Shown piece by piece: positions 61,214 through 64,000 of a DNA stretch of 64,000 bases. Under the pieces are notes generated by a model, which saw nothing but the letters and a program-made list of their open reading frames with translations, was not told the DNA's origin and did not search any database. A program made the position numbers and the translations under genes. How positions within the stretch are numbered: position 1 is the stretch's first letter; each line of letters starts with the position of its first letter. Source of the DNA: Fusarium oxysporum f. sp. lycopersici 4287 (Eukaryota > Ascomycota > Sordariomycetes > Hypocreales > Nectriaceae); contig NC_030991.1 of the NCBI RefSeq assembly GCF_000149955.1, forward strand, positions 553,651 through 617,650, written 5' to 3'.

Positions 61214-61790
61214 CTACCAAAACACCACCACCATTAAACCATTGTTGCTGCCATGTTGTCGGCCATCTCCTTCAACAATCCGTCGTAGCCTTCCAACAGC
61301 CCCGCTTTCAGCCAGGACCTGACTGTCTGAGCAACAGAAATAGTACTTGCATTTGGGAGATACCGTGTTACCTGCGGCGGAAAAAGTTCGCTCACATTCT
61401 GCAGCCATCGGCGAGATTGATAAGACGTCAATCACCATCCTAGCTACGCGTGGGTAGTCAAACCGCTTAGCAGAACAGTAACGAAGTGGGTTACCGTGCT
61501 TCGTATAAATCTCTTGCTTTGTGCTTAACCGCCTCTTGAACTCATCTGAAATCGGTTCTTTCTCGGAGGTCGAATACGACATCACCTTGTCTTGAAACGA
61601 ATCGAAGGGATTAGACTCTCGCGCTCTCATGGCCACAGGAAGATTACTATCAGCAAGTTGCCACTGGATTGGAAGGTCACGATACTCCTTTTCCCATAGG
61701 ATTTGGGTGAGTTGGCCTTGTCAACCCAGCCCTCCCTTCCGCCATAAGCTTTCGTCAAGAAAAATTCAACTGTATTTAGATTCATAGAAA
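61214..61790 (-). pseudogene. hAT transposase, C-terminal dimerisation region, broken
   Basis: The minus strand reads QGQLTQILWEKEYRDLPIQW, AMRARESNPFDSFQDKVM, DEFKRRLSTKQEIYTKHGNP, LRYCSAKRFDYPRVARMVID and VLSISPMAAECERTFSAAGN. It then shifts frame to NASTISVAQTVRSWLKAGLL, EGYDGLLKEMADNMAATM. The ERTFSAAGN box is the hAT dimerisation signature. A TGA stands before QGQL. The catalytic RNase-H-like core upstream is missing. Confidence 0.82.
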
Positions 61791-61800
61791 TCCGGTACAA

Positions 61801-62367
61801 TTAGCATGGAGCTTTTGTGGTGAATATTATTCGTCCCTCAACTGCAGCTCCATCTGTATCACTGATGATATCAGTAGCATCTGGACCTTCTGTTTCACGG
61901 ATAATGCGAATCTGTTGCCGAGCGTTCTCTTGTAATTCCATCCCTAGCCGAGCCAAATCCCCACGAACTGTGTTAAAAGGTTCATCTCCTATAGACCATT
62001 GCTCAATAGCAGCCTGGTGTTTTGCTCCTCCATAAATGAAACTTCCATTAGTTAAGTGCAGGGCAACGGGTATTTGTGTCTTTTCTCCATCCCTGTTGAG
62101 CTTTTCCAGGTGTCTCGAAGTTTGCGTTTGCGTTTCTTGAGAGGCCAGATTTTGTGGAAAGAATGGCGTGTTAGGTAAGGCCATACTGTTTCTTTTCTTG
62201 CGTTTTCTTTTGCCACAGTTTGAACACGAACCACTATTATGTGCTGTAACTCCATGCATAAGGTTTAAATGCTCAGATGGCTCGGAATGAACATTATAGC
62301 TACAACTAGTAGCTGCGGTATTCAATGTTTTGTTATCGGCCTTAAATCTTTTCGTTAAGCTGTGCAA
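61801..62367 (-). CDS. Unrecognised basic protein (partial or first exon missing)
   Basis: 188 codons open, ending with TAA-equivalent at 61801-61803. The frame begins at a TTG, and the first ATG in frame (MHGVTAHN) comes 36 codons in, so a 5' exon is likely or the start is internal. A Cys pair with a basic run (CSNCGKRKRKKRNS) may bind zinc or act as an NLS. The C-terminal half is regular (ALHLTNGSFIYGGAKHQAAI, LARLGMELQENARQQIRII). It abuts the hAT remnant but has no hAT motif. Family unknown. Confidence 0.4.
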   Translation of the reverse strand: MHSLTKRFKADNKTLNTAATSCSYNVHSEPSEHLNLMHGVTAHNSGSCSNCGKRKRKKRNSMALPNTPFFPQNLASQETQTQTSRHLEKLNRDGEKTQIPVALHLTNGSFIYGGAKHQAAIEQWSIGDEPFNTVRGDLARLGMELQENARQQIRIIRETEGPDATDIISDTDGAAVEGRIIFTTKAPC

Positions 62368-62978
62368 ACTCGTTTTCGCTGTTGGTATTTGGTTTTCTTT
62401 GTCTCATGGTCATCCGTAAGCTCCAAGGTTGACGAAGCATGTCTTTGTTGGGTCATACTGTAAATGAATTGATTTAGACAAACGGAGGTCCATAAGCAGC
62501 TCTACTGCTATATTTATATGTTAGCAGCTTCCATCTCCATGGCTGTGCATAGCCTCGGCACTCGCCGTCGAAGGAGCCACGCGCTTAGGGTAGGATTTGA
62601 CTCATCTGACCGGATCAAAGGTGTGGGTGTGAGCATGGCCTGAGTATACCAGACGTCGTCCGAAAAACAGCGGTTCCGACATGTCATCAATCGATTTTAT
62701 TGATTAAGCGACTGGTATTGATTGGCATGGCTTTTAATGCCATTATTTCTAAATTGTGGAAAAATGGTCTCGAGGTCTAGACTTTAGTCTCTCGACTTAC
62801 AGAATCCAGACCGTTCGAATTGCTGGACTAAGAATATGCGTAAACTAATTGGCCAGGTGGACCCCCATCACGATATCGCAGAACCAATGATTCCACGGGT
62901 ATAGACCCACTCGGAGCATTTAAGCCGGGTAGCTGGTGACATTCTCTGCTCAATAAAAGCAACTAAAACTTTGGAAAT
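62368..62978. other. Gene-free sequence
   Basis: 5' flank of the preceding frame. No recognised feature. Confidence 0.35.
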
Positions 62979-63110
62979 GTTCCGCTAACTCTTGTATGTT
63001 TAGTATAAATACCCTGTCTGATTGGATGTGCCTGTACTGACAGCTTTCTCGTTCTCGGGTTTCAGGAAACCACTTAGAAATCCTGCATACAGGGTAATGT
63101 TAGCGGAAAC
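62979..63110. mobile_element. Candidate MITE, 132 bp
   Basis: Imperfect terminal inverted repeats: GTTCCGCTAACTCTTGTATG at the left and the inverse of GTTTCCGCTAACATTACCCT...TGTATG at the right. A TAGCGGAAAC end also occurs alone near 52955. No clear target duplication. Confidence 0.5.
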
Positions 63111-63937
63111 ATTCTAAACAAAACTATTACATCATCGACGTAATTGGTTTGTTTGGCAAATTGCAGGTCGTTAGTTGCAGTTTATCAAATCATCTAGGTT
63201 TAGAGGCGCTTGAGAAGACGATCTCCTGGCACCCATTTCTGTTGTCTCGAGAATTTACAGAATCCTGCGTTTAGACACAAGGCGAGTCGAAAGGGCCTTT
63301 ATTAGTCAAGACCAGATTTCTGAAAAGGAGTAAACTAGGCTTAGTTATATGGTTTCTTAACATATGTAACTATTATAAATATTATTTCAAGTCTAGCTTC
63401 CCCTCCGGAAGTTATCTGCAGAAATAATCCACGTTAGATAATTATTTAGGACAAGCAGAATGTAAGTTGTATATTAATATTTTAGGCTTCTAACGTTTAG
63501 CATATCCTTCTATAGCTACACGTCTTATTCTAGGAGGCCTGCATGTTCATTGATCCAGGTTAATATTATGTAACAACTCATCTATGATTAGAGTATATGA
63601 ATGTTGTAACAAGGGCCGGTCGATTTTTACTGCTTGGTCGAGGCTGGGATGGTTTTTCACTACAGCTAGTTATGGCAACGCAGATGAAGTGGGAGACCCT
63701 ACTCAACAACACTGAGCACCGTACCTGCAATTCCCAGCACCTCTTTTACCGCTGTTCTCAAGCACGTTCACACCAAAGCGGAGGAGGAGAAGGAGGGGGA
63801 CTTCCTCTAGATAGCTTTCTCGATGAAGGAAAATAATCTCCAGGGCAAGTAGGGAGACTACAGCATGGATAGAAGTAACTCACTTCCCAGTCTTGTCTCC
63901 CCATTGTTAATGATGATGAATCATAACACAGTTCCTC
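63111..63937. other. Gene-free sequence
   Basis: AT-rich to 63600. A G/A-rich patch lies at about 63776-63800. No gene recognised. Confidence 0.35.
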
Positions 63938-64000
63938 CTGCTATGCCCTACTGTACCAATCACCACTGGTAAATGGGCCTAATACCAACTTTTGCGACCC
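63938..64000 (+). repeat. Second copy of the 28288 repeat, running off the window
   Basis: GCCCTACTGTACCAATCACC then ACTGGTA and AATACCAACTTTTG correspond in order to 28288-28346 with several differences. Confidence 0.5.

Noticed and set aside
1..64000. CRISPR arrays, operons, ribosome-binding sites
   Set aside because: Introns, retrotransposons and fungal families show a nuclear eukaryotic sequence; no spaced identical repeats of CRISPR type were seen.
1..64000. A Starship captain (DUF3435 tyrosine recombinase) to explain the accessory cargo
   Set aside because: No recombinase of that kind was recognised on either strand, so a giant-element interpretation is not supported by this window.

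Overview
This window is nuclear DNA of a filamentous ascomycete (Pezizomycotina). The evidence is short GT-AG introns of about 49-90 bp with CTAAC-like branch points, fungal-restricted families (rhodopsin-type membrane proteins, a FunK1-like kinase, an LDB19/ART-type arrestin, DUF3505/OrsD-like and F-box/ankyrin proteins), small secreted proteins, and fungal transposons (Tad-like LINE, Ty1/copia, MULE, pogo/Fot1, Tc1/IS630-like, hAT). One 100-N assembly gap lies at 7720-7819. It reads as an accessory, transposon-rich compartment: few intact genes, many truncated or frame-broken ones, and long AT-rich stretches without genes. I could not narrow the organism to a genus. Layout, 0-14 kb: a pogo C-terminal scrap; an intact TPR-CHAT protein (456-3212, minus); a decayed gene; a solo copia LTR (4186-4369) beside a broken Tc1-like transposase; a GTP cyclohydrolase I gene with a damaged splice donor; a gene cut by the assembly gap; an Old-Yellow-Enzyme 5' stub; a small cysteine-rich secreted protein; a damaged rhodopsin-type membrane gene; a LINE scrap. 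Layout, 14-32 kb: a pogo N-terminal scrap, two secreted proteins, a Tad-like LINE (19753-25845) with a solo LTR inside it, an arrestin-like adaptor gene with PY motifs, and a complete MULE (28423-31465) with 92-bp terminal inverted repeats and a 9-bp target duplication. Layout, 32-50 kb: a foldback element, a truncated rhodopsin-type gene, a DUF3505 pseudogene, a FunK1-like kinase, an F-box/ankyrin protein, a sulfatase-domain gene beheaded by a 5.6-kb copia element (42164-47781), a UbiD decarboxylase pseudogene, and an intact four-exon multi-TM gene. Layout, 50-64 kb: a LINE 3' tail and decayed pogo transposase, a bZIP gene next to a degenerate copy of its own 3' end, a 218-bp mariner-type MITE, a bHLH factor, a hAT remnant, an unrecognised basic protein and a second candidate MITE. 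The genes do not form a pathway or cluster. What links them is the compartment: candidate conflict or immunity effector (TPR-CHAT), candidate secreted effectors, regulators (bZIP, bHLH) and signalling or trafficking proteins (kinase-like, arrestin), scattered among nested transposons. Many pseudogenes carry stops where a CGA, CAA or CAG codon would be expected, which fits RIP-like C-to-T mutation. The LINE ORF1 and 5' ORF2, the MULE and most of the copia open reading frame remain open and look younger.
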